Origin: an uncultured Gammaproteobacteria bacterium
GTDB lineage: Bacteria; Pseudomonadota; Gammaproteobacteria; Eutrophobiales; Eutrophobiaceae
Assembly (NCBI GenBank): GCA_938084745.1
Contig: CALKEZ010000050.1
Location: forward strand, 1-40,341
Direction of reading: 5' to 3'
Length of the DNA: 40,341 bases
A model generated the notes under the pieces. The model was not told the DNA's origin and ran no database searches. It saw only the letters and a program-made list of their open reading frames with translations. This document shows positions 1 to 8,217 of the stretch, in pieces (the stretch's first letter is position 1; each line of letters opens with the position of its first letter). The position numbers and the translations under genes were made by a program.

Positions 1-2
1 AA

Positions 3-137
3 TTAATATTCCAGTTCTCTTAACTAACGCGCTACGCGCGGTCGTTCTCGGACTCCTGTCCTTCACGACACTTATGCCTCCATGCATGTCGTCTACCAAT
101 TCCGCCACCTCGGCATATTCTAAAATTGGCACCAAAT
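3..137 (-). repeat. Tandem repeat copy 1, tRNA-Leu-derived element
   Basis: First of two direct copies with a period of 135 bases (for example GTCGTTCTCGGAC at 41 and again at 176). Read on the minus strand, 114-91 gives GCCGAGGTGGCGGAATTGGTAGAC, the acceptor 5' strand and D-arm of a bacterial tRNA-Leu. No matching CCTCGGC 3' acceptor strand, T-loop TTCRA or CCA end follows, so it is not a functional tRNA. In its place are two compact hairpins: 41-69 (GTCGT/ACGAC outer stem, GGAC/GTCC inner stem) and 28-40 (CGCGC, loop TAC, GCGCG). Together with copy 2 it fills most of the gene-free stretch 1-326, in which no ORF of note was seen. Confidence 0.75.
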
Positions 138-266
138 TTAACATTCCAGTTTTCTTGACTAACGCGCTACGCGCGGTCGTTCTCGGACTTCTGTCCTTTA
201 CGACACTTATGGCTTAATGCATGCCGTGTCTATCATTCCACCACGCCAGCATGTGCTATAGTATTC
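138..266 (-). repeat. Tandem repeat copy 2, more decayed tRNA-Leu-like element
   Basis: Second copy of the 135-base unit. The two-hairpin core is almost unchanged: CGCGC-TAC-GCGCG at 163-175, and GTCGT...GGAC...GTCC...ACGAC at 176-204. The differences from copy 1 inside the core fall in loops (TCCT to TTCT, TTC to TTT), leaving the stems intact. The tRNA-like part (250-227 on the minus strand, reading GCTGGCGTGGTGGAATGATAGACA) has diverged much more, including a one-base deletion in the D-loop region. Positions 267-326 lead into rnr. I see a TATAGT at 257-262 but no convincing -35 partner, so no promoter is called. Confidence 0.7.
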
Positions 267-326
267 GAATCTTAAGAATCGCGGACTTTACCCAGCCACT
301 ACATTATTGTCAATCTATCAAATACG

Positions 327-2486
327 ATGAGTAAAAAAACAAAAACAGAACCGTCTTCAAACAAGGTTTTCGAATTGCCCGAACGTGAAGCCATTATGGC
401 CATTTTGCGTGAAGCAGGTCGGCCGCTTGCACGCAAGCAACTCGCGGAAGCATTTATCATTCGTGACCCTGAAATTCGTCGTGCTTTAGGCCGACGACTC
501 AAGGCGATGACGCGTGATGGTCAGTTAATTCGTAATCGTCGTGGTAGTTACGGCCTGATTGAAAAGATGGATCTGATTAAAGGTCGCGTGATAGGGCATC
601 CCGATGGCTATGGTTTTGTCGTTCCCGATGAAGGTGGTAAAGATTTATTTTTATCTGCGCGCGAAATGCGTACGGTTTTAAATGGTGATCGTGTTCTGGT
701 ACGCCAGGTTAATGTTGACAAGCAGGGCAAGCGCGAAGGCGCACTGGTAGAAATACTGGAACGTGTTAATCATAAACTTGTCGGGCGTTTCTATGAAGAT
801 AACGGTATTTTTTATGTCGTTCCTGACAATAAACGCATTAACCAGGATATCTTAATTCCTCCCGAAGCCAGAAATAAAGCAAAGCATGGTCAGTATGTTG
901 TTACGAAAATAATGCATCAGCCTGAAAAGCACCGACAGGCGATTGGTAAGGTATTAACTATTATCGGTGATGGCCTGGATGCGAGTATGGCGGTTGATAT
1001 CGCTATACGAAGTTATGAACTTCCATTTGAGTGGCCTGCTGCAATCGATAAAGAGATTAAAGGGTTAACTGAAGAAGTAGATTCAGAAAATATATCAGAC
1101 AGAGTCGATAGCCGTAATATTCCTTTCGTTACTATCGATGGTGAAGATGCCCGTGATTTTGATGATGCTGTTTTTTGTGAAAAAGATGGTAATGGTTGGC
1201 GACTCTTGGTTGCTATTGCCGATGTTTCCCACTATGTGAAGAAACTAAGTGCGTTAGATGACGAGGCACGCCTGCGCGGTACGTCTATTTATTTTCCCGA
1301 TCGAGTTATTCCGATGTTGCCAGAAATTTTATCCAATGGTCTTTGTTCGCTTAAACCTGACGTTGATCGTTATAGTCTGGTGTGTGAATTAAATATCGAT
1401 GCCAATGGCCGGGTGAAGCGTTCTTCTTTTTTTAAAGGGATTATTAAATCAGTTGCGCGTTTAACCTATACCGAGATGGCGTCGATTGTAGTGGAGAAAA
1501 ATAGCGATGCCAGAAAAAAACGTGAACAACAGACAGGTCATTTAGATCACTTATATCAACTCTATAAGTTGCTGCATGCAGAAAGACATAATCAAGGTCT
1601 GATTGATTTTGCTTCACTGGATTCACGATTTGAATTCGATGACAAAGGGAATATAGAAGCGATATATACCGTAGAGAGGAATGAAGCTCATCGTTTAATA
1701 GAAGAGATGATGTTAGTGGCTAATGTCGCTGCGGGTGATTTTCTTGAGAAAAATGAAATCCCGGGTTTATACCGTATTCACGAAACGCCTAAAATTGAAA
1801 AACTTGAAAATGTTAGAGCATTATTGTCCCAGCTTGGTTTGTCGTTAGGCGGAGGTGAAGAGCCGACTGCCAAAGATTATGCGAAGCTGGTTCAAATAAT
1901 CCGAAAACGCGATGATGCTCAAATGCTGGAGACAGTTTTATTACGCAGCATGCCATTGGCAAGCTATAGCATGATCAATGAAGGACATTTCGGTTTAGGT
2001 TTTCCTATCTATGCCCATTTTACCTCACCAATACGACGCTACCCTGATTTAATCGTGCATCGAGCAATAGTGCATATTCTGGAAGGCAACCCTGCAGCAA
2101 ATTTTGGTTATTCACAACAAGCCATGCTGGAATTGGGTGAGCACTGCTCAATGACCGAACGCCGTGCTGAAGAAGCCTCGCGTGATGCAGCACAGCGGCT
2201 CAAGTGTGCTTTTATGCAAGACAAGGTTGGCGAGATTTTTAATGGCATGATCAGTTCGGTTACGTCATTTGGTTTGTTTGTTGTGCTGGATGATCTTTAT
2301 ATTGAAGGTTTAATACATATCAGTAATCTCCCGGCTGATTATTATCATTTTGATCCGATAACACATACCTTGCGTGGTGAGCGGGGTGGTAAGGTATTCA
2401 AGTTGGGGCAAAGACTGTCAGTATTATTAACCCGGGTTGATATTGAAGAACGAAAGATAGATTTTGAATTAACTGAAAATGAGTAG
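327..2486 (+). CDS. rnr: Ribonuclease R (exoribonuclease, RNB family)
   Basis: A 3'-to-5' hydrolytic exoribonuclease that degrades structured RNA in the cytoplasm (rRNA quality control, mRNA decay). The protein is 719 residues. An N-terminal helix-turn-helix region is followed by cold-shock domains, the RNB catalytic domain and a C-terminal S1 domain (about 630-715). The RNB signature DGEDARDFDDAV is present, with the four metal-binding aspartates at D271, D277, D279 and D280. E. coli RNase R is 813 residues. The missing part here is largely the lysine-rich C-terminal tail, as the protein stops soon after the S1 domain at DFELTENE. The ATG at 327 gives a good N-terminus but has no obvious Shine-Dalgarno sequence. 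The end overlaps rlmB by 8 bases, the usual gammaproteobacterial pairing. Confidence 0.95.
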   Translation: MSKKTKTEPSSNKVFELPEREAIMAILREAGRPLARKQLAEAFIIRDPEIRRALGRRLKAMTRDGQLIRNRRGSYGLIEKMDLIKGRVIGHPDGYGFVVPDEGGKDLFLSAREMRTVLNGDRVLVRQVNVDKQGKREGALVEILERVNHKLVGRFYEDNGIFYVVPDNKRINQDILIPPEARNKAKHGQYVVTKIMHQPEKHRQAIGKVLTIIGDGLDASMAVDIAIRSYELPFEWPAAIDKEIKGLTEEVDSENISDRVDSRNIPFVTIDGEDARDFDDAVFCEKDGNGWRLLVAIADVSHYVKKLSALDDEARLRGTSIYFPDRVIPMLPEILSNGLCSLKPDVDRYSLVCELNIDANGRVKRSSFFKGIIKSVARLTYTEMASIVVEKNSDARKKREQQTGHLDHLYQLYKLLHAERHNQGLIDFASLDSRFEFDDKGNIEAIYTVERNEAHRLIEEMMLVANVAAGDFLEKNEIPGLYRIHETPKIEKLENVRALLSQLGLSLGGGEEPTAKDYAKLVQIIRKRDDAQMLETVLLRSMPLASYSMINEGHFGLGFPIYAHFTSPIRRYPDLIVHRAIVHILEGNPAANFGYSQQAMLELGEHCSMTERRAEEASRDAAQRLKCAFMQDKVGEIFNGMISSVTSFGLFVVLDDLYIEGLIHISNLPADYYHFDPITHTLRGERGGKVFKLGQRLSVLLTRVDIEERKIDFELTENE

Positions 2487-3228
2487 ACGAACAGAACGAA
2501 TATACGGTTTGCATGCCGTTAAACAGGCACTGGAGAATTCACCCGACACGATCCTGAATGCCTGGTTTCAGCAATCACTGGAATCAGATGCTATTCGTGC
2601 CCTGCATGATGCTATAAATAATCTGGGTTTATCGATTCAGTCTGTGTCGCGTGCCAGTCTGGATAGGATGACGAAAAATCAAAATCACCAGGGCGTCATG
2701 CTGGAGATTCGGCAAACGAGTAAAAAAACGGAGCATGACCTAGACGACATACTGGAGCAACATAAGGATAATCCTGCCTTATATTTAATTCTTGATTCAG
2801 TGCAGGACCCTCATAATCTTGGTGCTTGTATCCGGACTGCGGCAGCAGCAGGGGTAACCGCTGTGATAATTCCGAATGATCGTGCGGCCAGCATAAATGA
2901 AACCGTACGCAAGGTTGCCAGCGGGGCGGTGGAAAATGTGACCGTTATTAGTGTCGTTAATCTGGTTCGGGCGTTGAAGAAAATAAAAGAAGCGGGCGTT
3001 TGGGTCGTGGGTACGGCGGGAGATGCCAAACAATCAATTTATGATCTGGAACTGACTGGCCCCACCGCGATTGTGATGGGCGGCGAGGGTAAAGGTATGC
3101 GCGAATCGGTAGCCAAGGAATGCGATTATGTGGCCTCTTTGCCAATTAATGGCCCCATCGAGAGCCTGAATGTGTCTGTCGCCACAGGTGTGGTGTTATA
3201 TGAAGTACTTAGACAACGTAGGCACTGA
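2479..3228 (+). CDS. rlmB: 23S rRNA (guanosine-2251-2'-O)-methyltransferase RlmB
   Basis: A SPOUT-class (SpoU/TrmH) methyltransferase that 2'-O-methylates G2251 in the peptidyl-transferase loop of 23S rRNA. It has 249 residues, normal for RlmB. An N-terminal L7Ae-like substrate-binding domain (about 1-80) precedes the knotted SAM domain. The three SPOUT motifs are all present: LDSVQDPHNLGACIRTA (105-121, with the conserved N113), VMGGEGKGMR (199-208) and LPINGPIESLNVSVA (221-235). The start ATG at 2479 lies inside the 3' end of rnr in another frame (8-base overlap), which suggests translational coupling. RlmB rather than TrmH is favoured by the YGLHAV N-terminus and the rnr neighbourhood. Confidence 0.95.
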   Translation: MSRRTERIYGLHAVKQALENSPDTILNAWFQQSLESDAIRALHDAINNLGLSIQSVSRASLDRMTKNQNHQGVMLEIRQTSKKTEHDLDDILEQHKDNPALYLILDSVQDPHNLGACIRTAAAAGVTAVIIPNDRAASINETVRKVASGAVENVTVISVVNLVRALKKIKEAGVWVVGTAGDAKQSIYDLELTGPTAIVMGGEGKGMRESVAKECDYVASLPINGPIESLNVSVATGVVLYEVLRQRRH

Positions 3229-3314
3229 TGCGTAGTAATGGCACACAAAATAGACCAGGAACAGGGTAGATTGGTATTATTTGTCTGAATTTTCCTAATT
3301 TAGGTCGTGATACA

Positions 3315-3343
3315 TTGCAGTAGGCAAACCAATCCATTAGAAT
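3315..3343 (+). promoter_or_regulatory. Candidate sigma70 promoter for the rpsF operon
   Basis: TTGCAG (3315-3320) and TAGAAT (3338-3343) are separated by 17 bases. They lie about 70 bases before the rpsF start and just before the folded leader. Position, spacing and fit to the consensus are good, but no transcription evidence exists here. Confidence 0.5.
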
Positions 3344-3360
3344 CGCGCCACTTTATAAGT

Positions 3361-3404
3361 CCTTGCCTCACCCAGAATCAACCGGGGAGGCTCATAACCA
3401 AGGG
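3361..3404 (+). promoter_or_regulatory. Probable S6:S18-binding leader hairpin (rpsF mRNA operator)
   Basis: A nested hairpin just before rpsF. CCTTG (3361-3365) can pair with CAAGG (3399-3403), CCTC (3366-3369) with GAGG (3387-3390), and CCC (3371-3373) with GGG (3384-3386). A CCG element sits at 3382-3384. Bacterial rpsF mRNAs are known to carry a leader in which the ribosomal protein S6:S18 complex recognises a CCG-containing motif and represses its own synthesis. The purine-rich AAGGGG at 3401-3406, the likely rpsF ribosome-binding site, is partly held in the outer stem, which would make the fold repressive. The assignment rests on position and visible pairing only. Confidence 0.6.
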
Positions 3405-3412
3405 GATACACA

Positions 3413-3895
3413 ATGAGACATTATGAAATCGTATTTCTGGTCCATCCGGATCAGAGCGAGCAAGTTCCTGCGATGATAGAACGTTATCAGAGCATCGTCA
3501 CCAGTAATAACGGCACGATCCACCGTCTGGAGGATTGGGGCCGTCGACTTTTGGCATACCCGATCAATAAAATCCACAAGGCGCATTATGTTCTTATGAA
3601 CATTGAATGTGACGCTGAATCTCTACAACAACTTACCGATGGTTTTCGTTTCAATGATGCTGTTATTCGTAATCTGGTAATCAAGAAAAACGAAGCCGTC
3701 ACCGAGGCTTCACATTTGATTAAAGCCAGAGATGAAGAAGAATCTCGTCCAGAACCAGTTTCCAGATCTAATGCCGATGCAACTACTGCAACTACCGACA
3801 ATGATACTGCTGCTGTGAAAGAGGCGGATGTAGAAACTACCAGTCAGGAAGAGACGGTTGCAGAGTCAACCGAAACACCTGCATCAGAAGTTTAA
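3413..3895 (+). CDS. rpsF: 30S ribosomal protein bS6 with acidic C-terminal tail
   Basis: A small-subunit protein that binds 16S rRNA together with bS18 in the platform. The 160 residues start [17 protein letters not shown], the standard bS6 beginning. The conserved core (about 1-98) includes the [19 protein letters not shown] segment. Residues from about 105 to 160 form a low-complexity tail rich in Glu, Asp, Thr and Ala, longer than most bS6 tails. E. coli S6 also carries a C-terminal stretch that RimK extends with glutamates, but I see no rimK here. The gene is preceded by AAGGGG and the candidate autoregulatory leader, and followed after 15 bases by rpsR. No priB lies between them, as is normal outside enterics and their relatives. 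Confidence 0.95.
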   Translation: MRHYEIVFLVHPDQSEQVPAMIERYQSIVTSNNGTIHRLEDWGRRLLAYPINKIHKAHYVLMNIECDAESLQQLTDGFRFNDAVIRNLVIKKNEAVTEASHLIKARDEEESRPEPVSRSNADATTATTDNDTAAVKEADVETTSQEETVAESTETPASEV

Positions 3896-3910
3896 AGAGA
3901 GGATTATAAA

Positions 3911-4135
3911 ATGGCCCGTTATTTCAAACGTAAACGTTTTTGTCGTTTTACTGCCGATGGTGTGAAAGAGATTGATTATAAAGATCTTAATACATTAAAG
4001 AATTATGTGTCTGAATCAGGAAAGATTGTTCCTAGTCGAATTTCTGGTACAAATGCGCGTTATCAAAGACAGTTATCAACAGCTATCAAGCGTGCGCGCT
4101 ATTTAGCATTGATTCCTTATTGCGACGCACATTAA
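3911..4135 (+). CDS. rpsR: 30S ribosomal protein bS18
   Basis: A 74-residue small-subunit protein that forms a heterodimer with bS6 on 16S rRNA. The beginning [13 protein letters not shown] and the segment [20 protein letters not shown] are diagnostic. The length matches E. coli S18 (75). The first Cys is at position 11 and there is no four-Cys zinc ribbon, so this is not the zinc-binding paralogue type. A strong GAGAGGAT ribosome-binding site sits just before the start. It is cotranscribed with rpsF, and its product would also be part of the repressor complex acting on the upstream leader. Confidence 0.96.
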   Translation: MARYFKRKRFCRFTADGVKEIDYKDLNTLKNYVSESGKIVPSRISGTNARYQRQLSTAIKRARYLALIPYCDAH

Positions 4136-4186
4136 GCAAGTATAAATATAAATAGTTCATCTGCTAATGGGTGAACGATTTAAACG

Positions 4187-5119
4187 TTGAGACCAATAGT
4201 TATTGGTCAAGCAGTAATTATTACTAAATTGATCGGCAACTACATACTAAGTGGCAGATTCCAGGCCGTTGCAGCGACAACCTTCAGTGCACTGGTTTCG
4301 CTCATATTGCCGCCATTTGCCTTTTTGATAAGTGGCTCAGTAGTCGCCTTGATAACCCTGAGAAAAGGGGCTGCTAATGGTTTTCAAACATTGGCTGCAA
4401 GTCTACTGGTATTATTTGCTTTCTTGCTGATTGCGAATCTACCATTACAACTTGGTTTGGCTTACGCGCTGATTGTGTGGCTACCCGTTTGGCTTGGTGC
4501 GGCAGTGTTACGCTATTATGAGCAACAGGGTTTTCTCCTGCTGGTTGTTAGCTTGCTGGTAGCGATGTTAATAGCGGCAACCTATATCATGGTTGATGAT
4601 GTATCTGCCTGGTGGCAACAGTGGTTGTTCTCGATGCTTGAGAAAACCGTTCCGGCAGAAAATATAGACGAGTACAAGACTATACTGGAACCGGCAGCCA
4701 GCATGGTGAATGCTATGATGATGGCCGGTTTAATGTTGAATATTGTGATGAGTGTCTTGTGTGGAAGGTGGTGGCAATCAAAGTTGTTTAACCCCGGGGC
4801 ATTTCAAAAAGAATTTTATGCCCTGCGTTTACCATCGGGAATATTGCCAGTAAGCGCCATCACGGTGTTATTGGTATTTATCCTTGCTGAACCACTGCGG
4901 GATTTTTTCAGGGATGTAGTGGTCGTGTTGATGTTTGTGTATTTGCTACAAGGCATCTCAGCCGTACATCGTAATGTTGATAAATTTAAACTATCAATGG
5001 CCTGGATTGTTTCGATGTATTGTTTGTTAATATTATTGCCACAAATGGCATTATTTATTGCCTGTTTAGGTATGACCGACGTATACGTTGGATGGCGTAG
5101 AAGAAAAGTTGGCTCGTAA
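4187..5119 (+). CDS. DUF2232 (YybS-like) integral membrane protein
   Basis: A hydrophobic protein of up to 310 residues with about eight predicted membrane segments. Its position between rpsR and rplI is where many non-enteric gammaproteobacteria carry a DUF2232 protein. The molecular function of the family is not established and I do not assign one. The open frame begins with TTG at 4187, with GGGTGA (4169-4174) about a dozen bases upstream. A second TTG at 4229 would give LIGNYILSGRFQAVAAT, closer to the usual N-terminus of the family, so the start is uncertain by 14 codons. Soluble loops are short and no catalytic motif is visible. Probably cotranscribed with rpsF-rpsR and rplI. Confidence 0.75.
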   Translation: MRPIVIGQAVIITKLIGNYILSGRFQAVAATTFSALVSLILPPFAFLISGSVVALITLRKGAANGFQTLAASLLVLFAFLLIANLPLQLGLAYALIVWLPVWLGAAVLRYYEQQGFLLLVVSLLVAMLIAATYIMVDDVSAWWQQWLFSMLEKTVPAENIDEYKTILEPAASMVNAMMMAGLMLNIVMSVLCGRWWQSKLFNPGAFQKEFYALRLPSGILPVSAITVLLVFILAEPLRDFFRDVVVVLMFVYLLQGISAVHRNVDKFKLSMAWIVSMYCLLILLPQMALFIACLGMTDVYVGWRRRKVGS

Positions 5120-5186
5120 TATGAATCCAGAGACGAGTCTGTGAAGAATCTGTTATTATAAAATTGTAATGAATTGAGGTAATCTG

Positions 5187-5642
5187 ATGGAAGTTATATT
5201 GCTTGAAAAAGTGCATAAACTCGGCGAGTTAGGGGACCAGGTCAAGGTCAAGCCTGGTTTTGGTAGAAATTATCTTATCCCTAGTGGTAAAGCCGTTTCT
5301 GCAACTGCTGATAATATCTCCAAGTTTGATGCTCGTAGAGCAGAACTTGAGAAACAGCAACAAGAGTCACTGGCATCAGCGAATACACGTGCTGAGAAAC
5401 TGAATAGTGTCAGTATTTCTATTGCTCGCAAAGCTGGCGCAGAAGGTAAATTATTTGGTTCAGTTGGTACCATTGATATTGCAGAGACAGTCACTGCCTC
5501 TGGTGTTGAATTGGCTAAGCACGAAATCAGACTGCCAGATGGGCCGATACGCAGTACAGGTGAGTTTGACGTTGATGTACAACTTCATGCCGATGTATCT
5601 GCTATTATCAAAGTGAGTGTTGTTCCGGAAGAAGAAGTCTGA
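5187..5642 (+). CDS. rplI: 50S ribosomal protein bL9
   Basis: A large-subunit protein that binds 23S rRNA near the L1 stalk and helps limit frameshifting. It has 151 residues (E. coli 149). The N-terminal domain [18 protein letters not shown] and [16 protein letters not shown] is canonical, followed by the long connecting helix (about 45-75) and the C-terminal domain with [22 protein letters not shown] provides the ribosome-binding site before ATG 5187. It is last in the ribosomal-protein run and a clear intrinsic terminator follows, separating it at least partly from dnaB. Confidence 0.97.
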   Translation: MEVILLEKVHKLGELGDQVKVKPGFGRNYLIPSGKAVSATADNISKFDARRAELEKQQQESLASANTRAEKLNSVSISIARKAGAEGKLFGSVGTIDIAETVTASGVELAKHEIRLPDGPIRSTGEFDVDVQLHADVSAIIKVSVVPEEEV

Positions 5643-5674
5643 TTTCTCAATCCGGCACAGTAAATTAATTCTTC

Positions 5675-5710
5675 AATAGCCTTTAACGAAGGCTATTCAC
5701 TGTTTTATTT
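5675..5710 (+). terminator. Rho-independent terminator after rplI
   Basis: A nine-base-pair stem AATAGCCTT / AAGGCTATT with loop TAACG (5675-5697) is followed by CACTGTTTTATTT. It lies 32 bases past the rplI stop and 27 bases before dnaB. The U-tract is interrupted, so read-through into dnaB is likely. Confidence 0.7.
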
Positions 5711-5737
5711 GGGTCGATTCTCGATCCAGGAGAGCTG

Positions 5738-7141
5738 ATGCAGGAACCGGGACAAACATCCTTCTCGAGTGATGCTGAGACATTAGCATTAAAAATCCCA
5801 CCGCATTCTATTGAAGCTGAACAAGCTGTATTAGGTGGTGCATTTCTCGACAAAGAAGCCTGGGACAAGGTTGTTGAGCGCGTTCGCGAAGAAGACTTCT
5901 ACCGCAAAGATCACCGTATTATATTTCGTGCTATCAGCCAACTGAGTGATGAAGGTGAGCCTTACGATATTGTAACGGTAGCCGAGTGGCTGGAAAACCA
6001 CCAGTTACTGGATGATGCCGGTGGTATGCGTAAGCTGGCGGCGCTGGCCGAAAATACACCGAGTGCAAGTAATATCAGTGCCTACGCTGATATTGTCCGA
6101 AAACGTTCCATTCTCAGGCAGTTGATCTCTGCAACAACCGATATTAACGATACCGTTTTTAATCCTCAAGGTCGCAGTAGTGAACAAATCCTGGAGTTTG
6201 CCGAGCAAACGGTTTTTGAAATCGCAGAGCATGAGAACCGCGGTAAAAAAAGCTATCAATTCATCAAGGAATATCTGAAAGACGCATTACACAGGGTTGA
6301 TGAATTATTCCATAAAGATAGTCCTATCACAGGAATTGCCACGGGCTATGATGACCTGGATTTAAAAACGGCAGGTTTCCAACGTTCAGATTTAATCATT
6401 GTTGCTGGTCGTCCGTCGATGGGCAAAACGGCTTTTGCCGTTAATATTGCCGAGCATGCTGCAATTAAGGGCAAGCATAGCGTTGCCTTGTTTAGTATGG
6501 AAATGCCGGGCGAACAATTAGCCATGCGAATGATGTCTTCCTTGGGCCGCATTGACCAACATAAAGTCAGAACCGGCAAACTGGATGATGAAGATTGGCC
6601 ACGTTTGACCTCTGCAGTAGGTATATTGCAGGAAACCCGAATGTTTATCGATGATACACCCGCGTTGACCCCGGCAGAATTGCGCGCACGTTGTCGTCGT
6701 ATATCACGTGAACATGGTCTGGATTTGGTTGTCGTCGATTATCTGCAATTGATGCAGGTTGCTGGCACATCCGAAAACCGTGCGACCGAAATTTCCGAGA
6801 TATCACGTTCACTGAAGGCCATGGCAAAAGAACTCAAGGTTCCTGTTATCGCTCTCTCACAGTTAAATCGAAGTCTGGAATCACGTACAGATAAACGGCC
6901 CGTTATGTCTGACTTGCGTGAAAGTGGCGCCATAGAGCAGGATGCCGATGTTATTTTGTTCATCTATCGGGACGAGGTCTATGATGAAAATAGTGCGGAT
7001 AAAGGAATAGCCGAGATCATCATTAGTAAACAGAGAAACGGCCCTATCGGAAAAGTGAGGCTGTCTTTTCTGGGGCAATATACACGTTTTGAAAACTATG
7101 TTGAGGATTATGCACATCCTTCGGTTGGGGATTATGAATGA
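5738..7141 (+). CDS. dnaB: Replicative DNA helicase DnaB
   Basis: A hexameric 5'-to-3' helicase that unwinds DNA at the replication fork and recruits primase. It has 467 residues (E. coli 471). The N-terminal DnaB domain (about 18-125) and a linker are followed by the RecA-fold helicase domain, with Walker A GRPSMGKTA at 224-232, Walker B-like LVVVDYLQLM and the arginine-finger region SKQRNGPIG. No intein is present. GGAGAG just before ATG 5738 is a good ribosome-binding site. The last four bases overlap the alr start (ATGA), so the two are translationally coupled. Confidence 0.97.
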   Translation: MQEPGQTSFSSDAETLALKIPPHSIEAEQAVLGGAFLDKEAWDKVVERVREEDFYRKDHRIIFRAISQLSDEGEPYDIVTVAEWLENHQLLDDAGGMRKLAALAENTPSASNISAYADIVRKRSILRQLISATTDINDTVFNPQGRSSEQILEFAEQTVFEIAEHENRGKKSYQFIKEYLKDALHRVDELFHKDSPITGIATGYDDLDLKTAGFQRSDLIIVAGRPSMGKTAFAVNIAEHAAIKGKHSVALFSMEMPGEQLAMRMMSSLGRIDQHKVRTGKLDDEDWPRLTSAVGILQETRMFIDDTPALTPAELRARCRRISREHGLDLVVVDYLQLMQVAGTSENRATEISEISRSLKAMAKELKVPVIALSQLNRSLESRTDKRPVMSDLRESGAIEQDADVILFIYRDEVYDENSADKGIAEIIISKQRNGPIGKVRLSFLGQYTRFENYVEDYAHPSVGDYE

Positions 7142-8217
7142 GTCGACCATCAAGGGTAGTTATCGATAAACAGGCACTCAAGCACAACCTTAAACACGTA
7201 CAATCATTAGCCCCGCATTCAAAAGTTATGGCCATCATCAAAGCCGATGCCTATGGTCATGGACTCGTCCGGGTTGCGGAAACACTTAGCGATGCTGATG
7301 CCTTTGGTGTCGCCTGTCTGGAGGAAGCACAGCAACTACGCTCCGCCGCAATTACAACGCCAATCGTTTTGCTCGAAGGTCCACACAAGGCTGTCGATTT
7401 AGCTGCCATTGATAAACTCAAACTTGAGATCATTGTCCACAATGAATTTCAATTAGATATGCTAGAACAAGCTGAGATCAGCGAACCACTTCAAATCTGG
7501 ATAAAAATTGATACGGGCATGCATCGGCTAGGATTTCCGTTGCATAAAGTAGCCGATGTTTTGAATCGTGTTGCTAATTGTAAAAATATTAAAACATCGT
7601 TCAGATTGATGACACATCTTGCCACGGCAAATGAACAAGATAATCCACTAACCCAAACACAATTAGAAAAATTCAAACAAATTTGCAATGGTCTCGAAGT
7701 AGAAAAGACCATCGCAAATTCTGCTGCGGTGATTAGCCTGCCCGAAACTAACGTTGAATGGATACGACCCGGTCTGATGCTCTATGGTGTGTCTCCTATG
7801 GTTGATAGTTATGCCGATGAATTAGGATTAAAACCGGTGATGACATTAGAGTCCGAGTTGATTTCAATTCATCAATTACAACAGGGCGAACCTGTGGGCT
7901 ATGGTGCTACCTGGCGTTGTCCCGAGGATATGCCCGTAGGCGTAGTTGCCGCAGGCTACGGTGATGGCTTCCCCCGCCATGCAAAATCAGGAACGCCGGT
8001 GCTGGTCAATGGCGTGCGTTGTGCACTGGTTGGTAGAGCATCGATGGATATGTTGACGATTGATCTCAGGAATCAACCCGACGCCAGGATTGGCGACCGT
8101 GTTGTTTTGTGGGGAGAATCTTTACCCGTCGAAGAAGTTGCACGCCACGCCGATACCATTCCCTATGAATTATTATGCGGTGTGCATAAACGACTGGAAT
8201 TTATCGAACGTGAATAA
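7138..8217 (+). CDS. alr: Alanine racemase
   Basis: A PLP-dependent enzyme interconverting L- and D-alanine for peptidoglycan synthesis in the cytoplasm. It has 359 residues, normal for the family. The PLP-binding lysine is K35 in VMAIIKADAYGHG, and the second catalytic base is Y255 in PVGYGATW. The C-terminal beta domain contains GYGDGFPR and VGRASMDMLTIDL. The dnaB-alr order is common in gammaproteobacteria. The gene overlaps dnaB by four bases at the start and the radA GTG at its end, so dnaB-alr-radA reads as one coupled unit. Confidence 0.97.
   Translation: MSRPSRVVIDKQALKHNLKHVQSLAPHSKVMAIIKADAYGHGLVRVAETLSDADAFGVACLEEAQQLRSAAITTPIVLLEGPHKAVDLAAIDKLKLEIIVHNEFQLDMLEQAEISEPLQIWIKIDTGMHRLGFPLHKVADVLNRVANCKNIKTSFRLMTHLATANEQDNPLTQTQLEKFKQICNGLEVEKTIANSAAVISLPETNVEWIRPGLMLYGVSPMVDSYADELGLKPVMTLESELISIHQLQQGEPVGYGATWRCPEDMPVGVVAAGYGDGFPRHAKSGTPVLVNGVRCALVGRASMDMLTIDLRNQPDARIGDRVVLWGESLPVEEVARHADTIPYELLCGVHKRLEFIERE

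Noticed and set aside
1..115. A functional tRNA-Leu gene on the minus strand
   Set aside because: Only the 5' acceptor strand and D-arm match. There is no 3' acceptor strand, no T-loop and no proper anticodon stem, so it is recorded as a derived repeat.
4136..4186. A missing priB gene between rpsF and rpsR, or a gene loss at this place
   Set aside because: priB in this operon is limited to a subset of gammaproteobacteria; DUF2232 after rpsR is an ordinary arrangement elsewhere.
8060..8209. RadA starting at 8060 with a 50-residue N-terminal extension
   Set aside because: The extension is alr sequence read in another frame; family N-termini begin at the zinc finger, and GTG 8210 gives the normal length.
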